Source: Halopseudomonas nanhaiensis
GTDB lineage: Bacteria; Pseudomonadota; Gammaproteobacteria; Pseudomonadales; Pseudomonadaceae
Reading direction: 5' to 3'
Assembly: GCF_020025155.1 (NCBI RefSeq)
Contig: NZ_CP073751.1
Location: 1,674,001-1,738,000 of the forward strand
DNA: 64,000 nt
Shown: positions 34,021-42,426 of the stretch, in pieces
Numbering within the stretch: position 1 is the first letter of the stretch
How the letters are laid out: each line of letters opens with the position of its first letter
Program-made: the position numbers and the translations under genes
The notes under the pieces: generated by a model
The model's database searches: none
What the model was told of the DNA's origin: nothing
The model's input: the letters and a program-made list of their open reading frames with translations, nothing else

Positions 34021-35844
34021 TTACTGTCGCTGGTACGTACCCACCAGCGTGCCGCTGGCCAGCACCTTGTCGCGCATCGCCTCCAGCAGGGGGGTACGGC
34101 CCACGCCGAATGGCAGGCCGAGCTTGCTGTTCAGCGCGAATACGTGAAAGTGGTAGCGGTGCGGATTTTCACCCTTGGGTGGGCGGGGGCCGTAGTAGCC
34201 CAGCGTGCCGCGATCGTTCTGGCCCTGATAGGCGCCGTCAAGCTGCGTCAAGCGTGGCATGCCGGGTATCCCGGGGCTGAGTTCGGTGACGTCGGCCGGA
34301 ACGTCGTACAACAGCCAGTGCACGAAGGGGCTGGCGGTCGAGGCGTCGGGATCTTCCATGATAACCACGTAGCTCTGCGTTCCTTCCGGCCCGGCCTGCC
34401 AGCTCAGGGCGGGCGAGATATCGTCTTCCTCGGCCACGTGCTCGGCAGGGATGCTGGTCTCTGGCTCAAAGGCGGCGGAGCTGATCTGAAGACCCGGGCC
34501 GTCGTGCTGCAAGAGATCGGTAGCCAGTTTGCTCGAAGCGGGCGGACGCTCCTGCCGGTTCACCTGCTGGTCATCGAGCATGCCGACCCATGCGCCCTCC
34601 GGGTTGGTCGGGGTCATCTGCACCGGCTCGGCGGACTGCGCGGCGTCGGCGGAATAGCTGACGCGATAGATGATGCCGCCGCTGTCGTCGGAGACCAGCA
34701 GTGATCCATCGCCCGCCTGAGCCAGACCGGCGAGCCGCGCCGAGCGTGTCCACTGGTCGCCATCCTGCGTCAGGAAGCCGGTCACGAAAGGTTCGAAGGC
34801 AATTGGCCTGCCGCTTTCAAAATGAATGCGCACTACCTCGTAGCCGGATGGCGGCTTGCGGTTCCACGAGCCGCGCATGGCGACGAAGGCATCGCCCCGG
34901 TAATCGTCAGGAAACTGCTGACCGGTGTAGAACGCCATTTGCATGGGCGCCGCATGCGGAACATACAGCCCCACCGGATTGACGCTGCGCTGCGCCCATT
35001 GTTCGTGACTGATGCCGCCGGGTGGTGCGTCCGCCGGATTGGGCTTGCCGTCGTCGTAAACGTACGGCCAGCCATAGCGGGAGCCTTCGCGGATCAGATT
35101 GAGCTCTTCGTGCTGGACGTTGTCACCGAGCCAGTCGGTGCCGTGATCCAGACCATACAGCCGACCGGTCTCGGGCTCGAAGCCAAAGCCTATGGTATTG
35201 CGCAGGCCGCTGGCGAACACCTTGCGCGACGAGCCGTCCGGCTTCACCTGCAGCATTGTGGCGTTCTCCGGATTGGCCTCGTTGCAGCTGTTGCAGGTCG
35301 AACCGACGCTCAGATACAGCGCCTTGTCCGGCCCGATCACCACGGTCCGGTTCGGATGCTGACCGGCATCGGGCAGATCATCGAGCAGCCGCTCCAGCGG
35401 CTCGAAGCTGCCATCTTCGAGGATCCGGGTGCGGTACAGGTTCTTGATGGTCACGAGGTACACGGTGTTGCCATCGATGGCGATGCCATGCATGTTCGGT
35501 CGGTTGGCGACGATACGTCGCTCGTCGGCGGTGCCATCACCATCGGTATCGCGCAGCATCATCACGTCGCCGGTCTTCTGCCGGGTGACATACACAGTGC
35601 CGTCGTCACTCACGGCAATCATGCGCGGGTTGACCAGATCCTCGGCGAACACGTTCACCTCGAATCCGGCTGGCACTGCCAATTGGTCGGGCGAAACGGA
35701 TGTTTCCGCAGGTTGCAGGACATGCCCGACAATTTCGACTTCGGAGGCTTTCAGATCATCGGTCTGTTCCTGTACCGGATCCTGGGCAACGGCGGCACCG
35801 CTGATAATCAGCGGCAGGGCGTAGAAGGGGCGAGCTGTGATCAT
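34021..35844 (-). CDS. Glucose/sorbosone dehydrogenase-like beta-propeller fused to a PEBP (YbhB/YbcL) domain
   Basis: A 607-residue exported protein with a signal peptide at the N-terminus (MITARPFYALPLIISGAAVA). Residues about 55-410 form a six-bladed propeller of the PQQ-dependent sugar dehydrogenase type: NRTVVIGPDKALYLSVGSTC, GFGFEPETGRLYGLDHGTDW and the closing VSDDSGGIIYRVSY. Residues about 450-607 form a phosphatidylethanolamine-binding protein domain: VIMEDPDA, FVHWLLYDVP and GYYGPRPPKG. Both are usually separate proteins. The fusion suggests periplasmic oxidation of a sugar or alcohol with an added small-ligand domain; the substrate is unknown. Confidence 0.85.
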   Translation of the reverse strand: MITARPFYALPLIISGAAVAQDPVQEQTDDLKASEVEIVGHVLQPAETSVSPDQLAVPAGFEVNVFAEDLVNPRMIAVSDDGTVYVTRQKTGDVMMLRDTDGDGTADERRIVANRPNMHGIAIDGNTVYLVTIKNLYRTRILEDGSFEPLERLLDDLPDAGQHPNRTVVIGPDKALYLSVGSTCNSCNEANPENATMLQVKPDGSSRKVFASGLRNTIGFGFEPETGRLYGLDHGTDWLGDNVQHEELNLIREGSRYGWPYVYDDGKPNPADAPPGGISHEQWAQRSVNPVGLYVPHAAPMQMAFYTGQQFPDDYRGDAFVAMRGSWNRKPPSGYEVVRIHFESGRPIAFEPFVTGFLTQDGDQWTRSARLAGLAQAGDGSLLVSDDSGGIIYRVSYSADAAQSAEPVQMTPTNPEGAWVGMLDDQQVNRQERPPASSKLATDLLQHDGPGLQISSAAFEPETSIPAEHVAEEDDISPALSWQAGPEGTQSYVVIMEDPDASTASPFVHWLLYDVPADVTELSPGIPGMPRLTQLDGAYQGQNDRGTLGYYGPRPPKGENPHRYHFHVFALNSKLGLPFGVGRTPLLEAMRDKVLASGTLVGTYQRQ

Positions 35845-36029
35845 GGAGGCGAGCCTGTTTTTCGAATTGGTGGCAGCGCAGGGCTGAACGGCCGGATATC
35901 ACAGGTGTGATAGCCCGTTGCCGGCAGGAGTTCCGTTGCGCTGGCGGGCTTGAACCATTCGGCACTCGACCTGAACCTCGGGCGACTGACCGCCTCAAAG
36001 GTATACGCAGTCACCACGAGGAGACCCCT

Positions 36030-36455
36030 ATGCAAGTTCAGGTAAACAGTAATCAGATCCAGGGCAGCGTTGATCTACAGGAATGGGTGGGTTCGACCGT
36101 GGTCGAGCGCCTCGAGCGCTATGATGAGCTGCTGACGCGGGTGGAGGTTCACGTCAGCGATGAAAATGCACATAAATCCGGTGCGGATGACAAGCGATGC
36201 CAGATCGAGTTCCGGCCCAAGGGGCATCAGTCGATGTCGGTTACGCACAAGGCCGATTCACTCCTGCTGGCAGTCGAAGGTGCCGCTGAGAAGGCACGGC
36301 ATGCGCTCGATCATCTGACCGGCAGACTGGATACGCATCCGGTATCACCAGGCCGGCTGGCCGATCCGCTGCTGGATGAGTCCCCAGAAGAGGTCAAGGA
36401 CGCCATGCTCGAAGAGGACTTCCTCGCCAAGCAGGAACGTCTAAACGGCGAATAA
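36030..36455 (+). CDS. HPF/RaiA-family ribosome-associated protein
   Basis: A 141-residue protein. Residues 1-105 match the S30AE/RaiA fold (MQVQVNSNQIQGSVDLQEWV, then LTRVEVHVSDENAHKSGADD and a C-terminal helix ending LLLAVEGAAEKARHALDHLT). An acidic tail of about 35 residues follows, unlike the basic tail of classical HPF. It may hibernate ribosomes or act as a paralogue with another role. The ATG at 36030 lies 8 bases after GAGGAGA; the longer open frame upstream is not family-like. Confidence 0.82.
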   Translation: MQVQVNSNQIQGSVDLQEWVGSTVVERLERYDELLTRVEVHVSDENAHKSGADDKRCQIEFRPKGHQSMSVTHKADSLLLAVEGAAEKARHALDHLTGRLDTHPVSPGRLADPLLDESPEEVKDAMLEEDFLAKQERLNGE

Positions 36456-36520
36456 GTCGCCCGCGCGCGGCGTGCCAGCGCCGCGTGTCACTTCAGATTT
36501 TTCCCAGTTCGGGAGCCTCC

Positions 36521-37306
36521 GTGAGCACGCTCAAGATCGCCACCTTCAATATCAACGGTATTCGTTCGCGCCTGCCGAGCCTGTTGCAATGGTTGGAGCG
36601 GGAGCAGCCCGATATCGCCTGTCTGCAGGAACTCAAGGCGCCGGACGATGCCTTCCCCATCGACGAGATTCGCGCGGCCGGGTATGGCGCCATCTGGCAG
36701 GGCCAGAAGTCCTGGAACGGTGTGGCCATTCTTGCCAGAGGTATGGACCCACTGCCGATTCGACAGGGGTTGCCGGACGATCCCGACACGTCGCAGAGCC
36801 GTTATATCGAGGCGGCCGCCCATGGCGTGGTGGTTGGTGGGTTGTATCTGCCCAACGGCAATCCGCAACCGGGGCCCAAGTTCGATTACAAGCTGGCCTG
36901 GTTCGAGCAACTGATCTCGCATGCCCAGGGGCTGTTCGATTGTGGACATCCGGTGGTGCTGGCTGGCGATTACAACGTGATTCCGACTGATTTCGACATT
37001 TACAGCACGCGATCCTGGAAGAAGGACGCGCTGTTGCAGCCTGAAAGCCGCGAGTGCTATCAGCGTCTGCTCGACCAGGGGTGGGTTGATTCGCTGCGGC
37101 ACCTCTATCCGGAGGAGCGGATTTACACCTTCTGGGACTACTTTCGCCAGCATTGGCCGAAGAATTCCGGAATGCGCATCGACCATCTGCTGCTCAATGC
37201 CGAGCTTGCTCCGCGTTTGCGTGCCGCCGGCGTCGACCGCTGGGTGCGCGACCTGCCCAAGGCCAGCGACCATGCACCGACCTGGATCGAGATCGAGGCG
37301 GAGTAA
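36521..37306 (+). CDS. xth: Exodeoxyribonuclease III family AP endonuclease
   Basis: A 261-residue nuclease of the exonuclease III/endonuclease-exonuclease-phosphatase superfamily. Motifs in order: KIATFNINGIRSR, CLQELKAPDD (metal-binding Glu about residue 35), YLPNG, LAGDYNVIPTDFD (Asp/Asn) and the C-terminal RIDHLLLN...SDHAPTWIEIE (catalytic Asp-His). It repairs abasic sites and removes 3' blocking groups. The start GTG 36521 is preceded by GGGAG (36511-36515). It sits alone between the RaiA-like gene and a REP cluster. Confidence 0.93.
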   Translation: MSTLKIATFNINGIRSRLPSLLQWLEREQPDIACLQELKAPDDAFPIDEIRAAGYGAIWQGQKSWNGVAILARGMDPLPIRQGLPDDPDTSQSRYIEAAAHGVVVGGLYLPNGNPQPGPKFDYKLAWFEQLISHAQGLFDCGHPVVLAGDYNVIPTDFDIYSTRSWKKDALLQPESRECYQRLLDQGWVDSLRHLYPEERIYTFWDYFRQHWPKNSGMRIDHLLLNAELAPRLRAAGVDRWVRDLPKASDHAPTWIEIEAE

Positions 37307-37327
37307 CCCAGCGGCCCGCGGTTTTTT
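37305..37327 (+). terminator. Possible terminator after the exonuclease III gene
   Basis: A short GC-rich stem (GCGG/CCGC flanked by AACC/GGTT) is followed by six T. The loop is tight, so the fold is uncertain. Confidence 0.35.
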
Positions 37328-37359
37328 GTAGCAGCAGTCTCGTGCGCTACCAGGTTCTG

Positions 37360-37850
37360 TGCATCCTTCTTCGCGGTCATGCCCGCTCCTACGATGGTCC
37401 AGACGCATCGATGTAGGAGCGCACCTGGGCGCGAAGGGGGCTGGTGCGTTCTTCTTCGCGGTCATGCCCGTTCCTACAAAAGTGTGAGCCCAGGGGTTGG
37501 TAGGCGCGTCGGCCGGGCGCGACAGCAGAGCCCGATAAACCCCTTCGCGGCGAGGGCGCCGCTCCTACCAGTTGGCACTCTGGTGATGTAGGAGCGCACC
37601 TGGGCGCGAAGGGGGTAAGGTGCATTCTTCTTCGCGGCCAGGTCCGCTCCTACAGACATACGAACCCGGCGGGGTGGTAGGTGCGTCGGCCGGGCGCTAA
37701 AGCAGAGCCCGATAAACCCATCGCGGCGAGGGCGCCGCTCCTACCAGTTGGCACTCTGATGATGTAGGAGCGCACCTGGGCGCGAAGGGTTTGGTGCATT
37801 CTTCTTCGCGGTCATGCCCGCTCCTACGGGGGGGGCGGGCTCGACGCGAA
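37360..37850. repeat. Large REP/BIME cluster with a 177-base tandem duplication
   Basis: This gene-free 548-base spacer is almost entirely made of REP-type units in alternating orientation, such as TTCGCGGTCATGCCCGCTCC and GTAGGAGCGCACCTGGGCGC. A larger unit of about 150 bases recurs: TAGGCGCGTCGGCCGGGCGC from 37501 and its near-identical copy from 37678, a period of about 177 bases. The copies differ at scattered positions. It lies between the exonuclease gene and the convergent RND permease gene. Confidence 0.9.
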
Positions 37851-37854
37851 GGGG

Positions 37855-40800
37855 TTACGCCTGGGCCTGGTCCGGCTCGTCCTCATCCGGCTGGATTTTC
37901 TTTTTGCTCAGCCAGCGGCGTATCACCAGGTAGAACAGCGGCGTGTAGAACAGCCCGAAGGCGGTGGCGACGATCATGCCGCCCATGACGCCGGTGCCCA
38001 CGGCGATGCGTCCAGCGGCGCCGGCGCCACTGGATAGCACCAGCGGCAGCATGCCGAGGATAAAGGTCAGCGACGTCATCAGGATCGGCCGAAAGCGCAT
38101 GCGTACGGCATCCATGACGGCGTCGGTCACCGATTTGCCCTGCGCTTCCTGCTCGATGGCGAACTCCACCACCAGAATGGCGTTTTTTGCCGACAGCCCG
38201 ATGATGGTCACCAGCCCGACGTTGAAGTACACGTTGGCCGGCAGATCGCGCATCATCGCGAACAGGATCGCGCCCAGTGCGCCCAACGGGACCACCAGCA
38301 GCACGGCAATCGGAATGGTCCAGCTTTCGTACAGCGCTGCCAGCACCATCAACACCATGATGAACGACAGGCCCAGCAGCAGGCCGACCTGGCCGGAGGC
38401 CTGCTGCTCCTGGAACGAGGCGCCGGACCATTCGTATCCGAAGCCTTCGGGCAACTGCTCGGCCAGCCGCGCCATCTCATCCATGGCCTGCCCGCTGGTA
38501 TGGCCTTGGGCGGCACTGCCCGAAATGCTCATTGCCGGATAGCCGTTGTAACGATGCAGCTGCGTCGGGCCCTGCGTCCATTCCACGCTGGCGAAGGAGC
38601 CGAACGGCACGTTTTCGCCGTCCTCGTTGGGCACTTTCAGATCGAGGACGTCCTGCGGTGTCATGCGATGCGGTGCGTCGCCCTGCAGCAGTACCTGCAG
38701 AACCCGTCCATCGAGGTTGAAGTCGTTGGCGTAGGCGCTGCCGAAGGTGGAACTGAGGGTGGAATTGACCTCGCTGATCGAGAGCCCGAGTGCCCGTGCG
38801 CGAATACGGTCGATGCTCACGCGCAGGCGGGGTGCGTCTTCCGCGCCCTCGGGACGTACACCTTCCAGAATGTCGCTCTGGCTGGCCATGCCCAGCAGCT
38901 GATTGCGCGCCTCGACCAGTGCGTCGTACCCGCGACCGCCGCGGTCCTCCAGCTCGAAGCTGAAGCCACCGGCGACCCCGAGCGAGGGGATAGCCGGCGG
39001 ATTGAGCGCGATCACCCTGGCTTCGGCGACCTGCGACAGCGCACCCATGGCCTTGCGTACCAGCGCCGGCGCGCTCTGTTCCGGCTCGGGGCGATCCTCC
39101 CAGTCGGTCAAGCGGACGAAAGACATCGCATGGGCCTGGCCCTGGCCGAAGAAACTGAAGCCGTACACGGCCAGGACATTGTCCACCACCGGCTGCTCCT
39201 GGTAGAAACGCTTGACCTGCTTCATGGCCTCCGCGGTGCGGTCGATGGTAGCGCCCGGCGGTGCCTGCACCACCGTCATCACCGAGCCCTGATCCTCTTC
39301 CGGCAGGAACGCCGTTGGCATGCGCAAAAACAGGAACGCGGTAAGCGCCAATAACGCCGCAAAGCCCAGCAGGAACAGCAGCGGGTGCGCGAGCATCTTT
39401 CCTACGCCGGCGTGGTAGCGCGTGGTGGTGGCGTCCATGAAGCGGTTGAACGGCTTGAATACGCGCTGGCTCAGGCGCTTGTTGCCGCTGTCGTCACGCG
39501 GCTTGAGCAGACTGGCACAGAGGGCGGGTGTAAGCGTGAGCGCGAGAAAGGTGGAGATGGCCACGGCGATCGACAGCGTTACCGCGAACTGTCGATAGAT
39601 GCCCCCGGTGGACCCGGGAAAGAACGCCAGCGGGACGAATACCGCGATCAACGCCAGGGTGGTGCCGATGATCGCAGCGCTGACCTGATTCATCGCCTGC
39701 ACTGTCGCCTTGTAGGGCGAGAGGCCTTCCTCGTCGATCAACCGTTTGACGTTCTCCACCACCACGATGGTGTCGTCCACCAGGGTACCGATCGCCAGTA
39801 CCATGCCGAACAGGCTGAGCAGGTTGATCGAAAAACCCAGCAGCCAGAGCCCGAGGCAGGTGCCGATCAGCGTGATGGGGATGACGATGGTCGGGATGAC
39901 CGTGGTGCGCCAGTTCTGCAGGAAGACCAGCATGACCAGAATCACCAGCAGCATCGCCTGGCCCAGGGTCATCAGCACCTGTTTGATCGACGATGAGATG
40001 AACGGTGTGGAGTCGTACGGCACGCTCCAGCTGATACCCCCGGGAAAGCTGTTTTCCAGTTCAGCCATGCGCGCCTTGACGGCGCTGGCCGTTTCCAGCG
40101 CATTGGCGCCGGGCGACAGTTGCACTGCGAGCCCGGCAATCGGCTTGTCGTTCAGTTCGCTGCGCGAGGTGTAGTCCTGCGCACCGAGCTCGACGCGCGC
40201 AACATCGCGAAGACGCACGGCCGATCCGTCGGGATTGGCCCGCAGGATGATCTCGCCGAATTCCTCGGGTGTGGTGAAGCGGCCCTGGGTCTCGATCGGC
40301 GCGTTGATCTCGATGCCTTCGGCTAGAGGCGTGTCGCCAATCGCGCCGCCAGCGGCCTGGCTGTTCTGCTCGCGCACTGCGGCCAGCACTTCGCTGGCCG
40401 ACATGCCGAAGTTTGCCAGCCGATCGGGGTTCAGCCAGATGCGCATGGCGTAAGGCGTGTAGAACTCACGGATGTCACCGACCCCCTGCACCCGGCGCAG
40501 TTCATCGACGATGTCGGTCGTGGCGAAGTGACCGAGATCCAGGCTGCTCATGGCGCCGCTTTCCGAGCGGATGGCGATGATCAGCAGAAAGCTCGAGCTG
40601 GCCTGATAAACACGGATCCCCTGGCGCCGGACCTCTTCCGGCAAGCGCTGCTCGATGCGGCTCAGGCGGTTCTGCACATCCATCTGGGCGGTGTCGATGT
40701 CGGTGCCGGGCTCCAGCGTCAGTTCGATCTGCGCGCTGCCGTTGGAGCGGCTGGTCGAATCCATGTACAGATAGCCTTCGACGCCGTTGAGCTCCTGCTC

Positions 40801-40998
40801 GATCACCTGGGTGACGTTGGTCTCCAGCACCTGGGCATCCCCGCCCGGATAGGTGACGTTGATGTTCAGCGCCGGGGGAGCGATCTCCGGGTACTGTTCG
40901 ACGGGCAGATCGCGCAGCGCGATAAGACCGCCGAGCAGAATGCCCAGCGCGACGACCCAGGCCAGAACCGGCCGGCGGATGAAGAAGGTTGGCGACAT
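37855..40998 (-). CDS. RND-family multidrug efflux permease (HAE1 class)
   Basis: A 1047-residue inner-membrane proton antiporter. Its N-terminus is MSPTFFIRRPVLAWVVALGI. Twelve transmembrane helices, two large periplasmic loops and the conserved TM4 motif GTLVDDTIVVVENVKRLIDE with paired Asp are visible. It takes up hydrophobic compounds from the inner membrane and periplasm and exports them with an adaptor and an outer-membrane channel. The ATG at 40998 is one base after the TGA of the adaptor gene; the longer open frame upstream runs inside that gene and is not real. The C-terminus overlaps nothing and is followed by REP elements. Confidence 0.95.
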   Translation of the reverse strand: MSPTFFIRRPVLAWVVALGILLGGLIALRDLPVEQYPEIAPPALNINVTYPGGDAQVLETNVTQVIEQELNGVEGYLYMDSTSRSNGSAQIELTLEPGTDIDTAQMDVQNRLSRIEQRLPEEVRRQGIRVYQASSSFLLIIAIRSESGAMSSLDLGHFATTDIVDELRRVQGVGDIREFYTPYAMRIWLNPDRLANFGMSASEVLAAVREQNSQAAGGAIGDTPLAEGIEINAPIETQGRFTTPEEFGEIILRANPDGSAVRLRDVARVELGAQDYTSRSELNDKPIAGLAVQLSPGANALETASAVKARMAELENSFPGGISWSVPYDSTPFISSSIKQVLMTLGQAMLLVILVMLVFLQNWRTTVIPTIVIPITLIGTCLGLWLLGFSINLLSLFGMVLAIGTLVDDTIVVVENVKRLIDEEGLSPYKATVQAMNQVSAAIIGTTLALIAVFVPLAFFPGSTGGIYRQFAVTLSIAVAISTFLALTLTPALCASLLKPRDDSGNKRLSQRVFKPFNRFMDATTTRYHAGVGKMLAHPLLFLLGFAALLALTAFLFLRMPTAFLPEEDQGSVMTVVQAPPGATIDRTAEAMKQVKRFYQEQPVVDNVLAVYGFSFFGQGQAHAMSFVRLTDWEDRPEPEQSAPALVRKAMGALSQVAEARVIALNPPAIPSLGVAGGFSFELEDRGGRGYDALVEARNQLLGMASQSDILEGVRPEGAEDAPRLRVSIDRIRARALGLSISEVNSTLSSTFGSAYANDFNLDGRVLQVLLQGDAPHRMTPQDVLDLKVPNEDGENVPFGSFASVEWTQGPTQLHRYNGYPAMSISGSAAQGHTSGQAMDEMARLAEQLPEGFGYEWSGASFQEQQASGQVGLLLGLSFIMVLMVLAALYESWTIPIAVLLVVPLGALGAILFAMMRDLPANVYFNVGLVTIIGLSAKNAILVVEFAIEQEAQGKSVTDAVMDAVRMRFRPILMTSLTFILGMLPLVLSSGAGAAGRIAVGTGVMGGMIVATAFGLFYTPLFYLVIRRWLSKKKIQPDEDEPDQAQA

Positions 40999-40999
40999 G

Positions 41000-42175
41000 T
41001 CAGTTCTGCTCGCCGGTGGTGGCCGCGTTCTGCGTCGGCGTCTCTTCCCGCTGGAAGGGGCGGGTGCGGACCTCGGTCCCCGGACGCACACCCTGCCAGC
41101 CATCAACGATGATCCGTTGGCCGGGCTCAAGCCCGCCGCGCACCACCCAGTTGCTGCCGCGCATGTCGCCCAGAACGATCTGCACGCTCTCTGTCTCGCC
41201 GGCATCATTGACCAGCATCACGCTGCCGCCGCGGTTGTTCATCATCACTGCACGCTGCGGGATGAGAATCCCTTCGGGCCGGGAGCCGGCCAGTACCCGG
41301 GCCTGCACGAACTGGCCTGGCAGGAGCGACCGGTCAGGGTTGGGAAACTGGGCTCGGGCAGCGACGGTTCCGGTGGACCGGTCGACAGTCATGGCGAGAA
41401 AGTCGATGTAGCCGGGATGCGGGTACTCGGCGCCGTTTTCCAGCACCAAACGCACCTCGACCTTGCCGTCCTCGGGCAAGACCAGCTGGCCTGCGGCGAA
41501 CTGCGCGCGCAGCGCAAGCAGATCGGAATTGGACTGGGCGATGTTCACGTAGATCGGATCGTTCTGCTCGACGCGGGTCATCAGGGTGGCGTTGGCAGCA
41601 CTGACCAGCGCGCCCTCGGTCACATCGGCGCGACCGGCGACACCGTCGATCGGGGCGGTGACGCGGGTGTATTCCAGGCTCAGCTCCGCGCTTTCCACGG
41701 CAGCCTGGGCCTGGGACACATTGGCGCGCGCGGTACGCGCCTCGGCGACCGCAGCGTCGTAATCCTGCCGGCTGATCGCCGAGCGCTGCACCAGTTCCTC
41801 GTAGCGCTCGGCGTTGCGCGTGGCGTTGGCAGCATTGGCCTGTGCGCTTTTCAGCGCGGCCTGGGCCGAGTTCAGATTGGCCTGGGTTTCCCTCGGGTCG
41901 ATATGGAACAACTCCTGGCCCGCTTCGACTTCCGTCCCTTCCTCATAGAGCCGGCGTTGCACGATTCCGGTGACCCGAGCCCGCACCTCGGCGGTGCGGA
42001 CCGCTTCTACGCGGCCAGGCAGTTCGATGACGTTCTGCACGGGCTGCGACTCGATCGTCATCACGGCCACCTCAGGCGGCGGCCGTGATCCCTGCTGCTG
42101 ATCTGCGTCATCCGAGCAGGCTGCGAGGAGGGTGGACATGAGCAGAACGGAGTACCTCACCACTGGGGAAATCAT
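41000..42175 (-). CDS. RND efflux periplasmic adaptor (membrane fusion protein)
   Basis: A 391-residue lipoprotein adaptor; the lipobox LLAAC places the acylated Cys at residue 20. Family parts in order: beta-barrel start VQNVIELPGRVEAVRTAEVR, lipoyl half (GTEVEAGQELFHID), an alpha-hairpin of Ala/Gln-rich heptads, the second lipoyl half (YTRVTAPIDGVAGRADVTEG) and the C-terminal membrane-proximal domain. It is coupled to the permease gene. There is no outer-membrane factor gene nearby, so a channel encoded elsewhere must be used, and there is no adjacent regulator. Confidence 0.93.
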   Translation of the reverse strand: MISPVVRYSVLLMSTLLAACSDDADQQQGSRPPPEVAVMTIESQPVQNVIELPGRVEAVRTAEVRARVTGIVQRRLYEEGTEVEAGQELFHIDPRETQANLNSAQAALKSAQANAANATRNAERYEELVQRSAISRQDYDAAVAEARTARANVSQAQAAVESAELSLEYTRVTAPIDGVAGRADVTEGALVSAANATLMTRVEQNDPIYVNIAQSNSDLLALRAQFAAGQLVLPEDGKVEVRLVLENGAEYPHPGYIDFLAMTVDRSTGTVAARAQFPNPDRSLLPGQFVQARVLAGSRPEGILIPQRAVMMNNRGGSVMLVNDAGETESVQIVLGDMRGSNWVVRGGLEPGQRIIVDGWQGVRPGTEVRTRPFQREETPTQNAATTGEQN

Positions 42176-42426
42176 CTGTGCTCCTGGATCTTGGCACAGG
42201 CTCCGAGGGCGCTGGACCGGGTGCTTCGATGGTGTTTGCTGGTAATCCCTCGACAGCTGCTACCGGCTGGCGTTCCGCTCGCCACTCGTCCGGATGTTTC
42301 GAAACTTAAAGTTACAGGCCCGGTCGGACTCGGCATGGAGACAGCTCGCAGGGACGTATCGAGACAGCGGTGACGCGTCGCCAGTGGAAAGACATAAGGG
42401 CAGACGCGACGAACGAGGCATGGACC
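42176..42426. other. Divergent intergenic region between efflux and acylation operons
   Basis: A 251-base spacer that must carry both promoters. No repeat, hairpin terminator or RNA gene was recognised. The reading frame of the MBOAT gene is open upstream to 42370 but no suitable start was favoured there. Confidence 0.4.

Noticed and set aside
33771-37850. CRISPR array in the repeat-rich spacers
   Set aside because: The repeats are inverted palindromes of variable spacing, without regular unique spacers or cas genes; they are REP/BIME elements.
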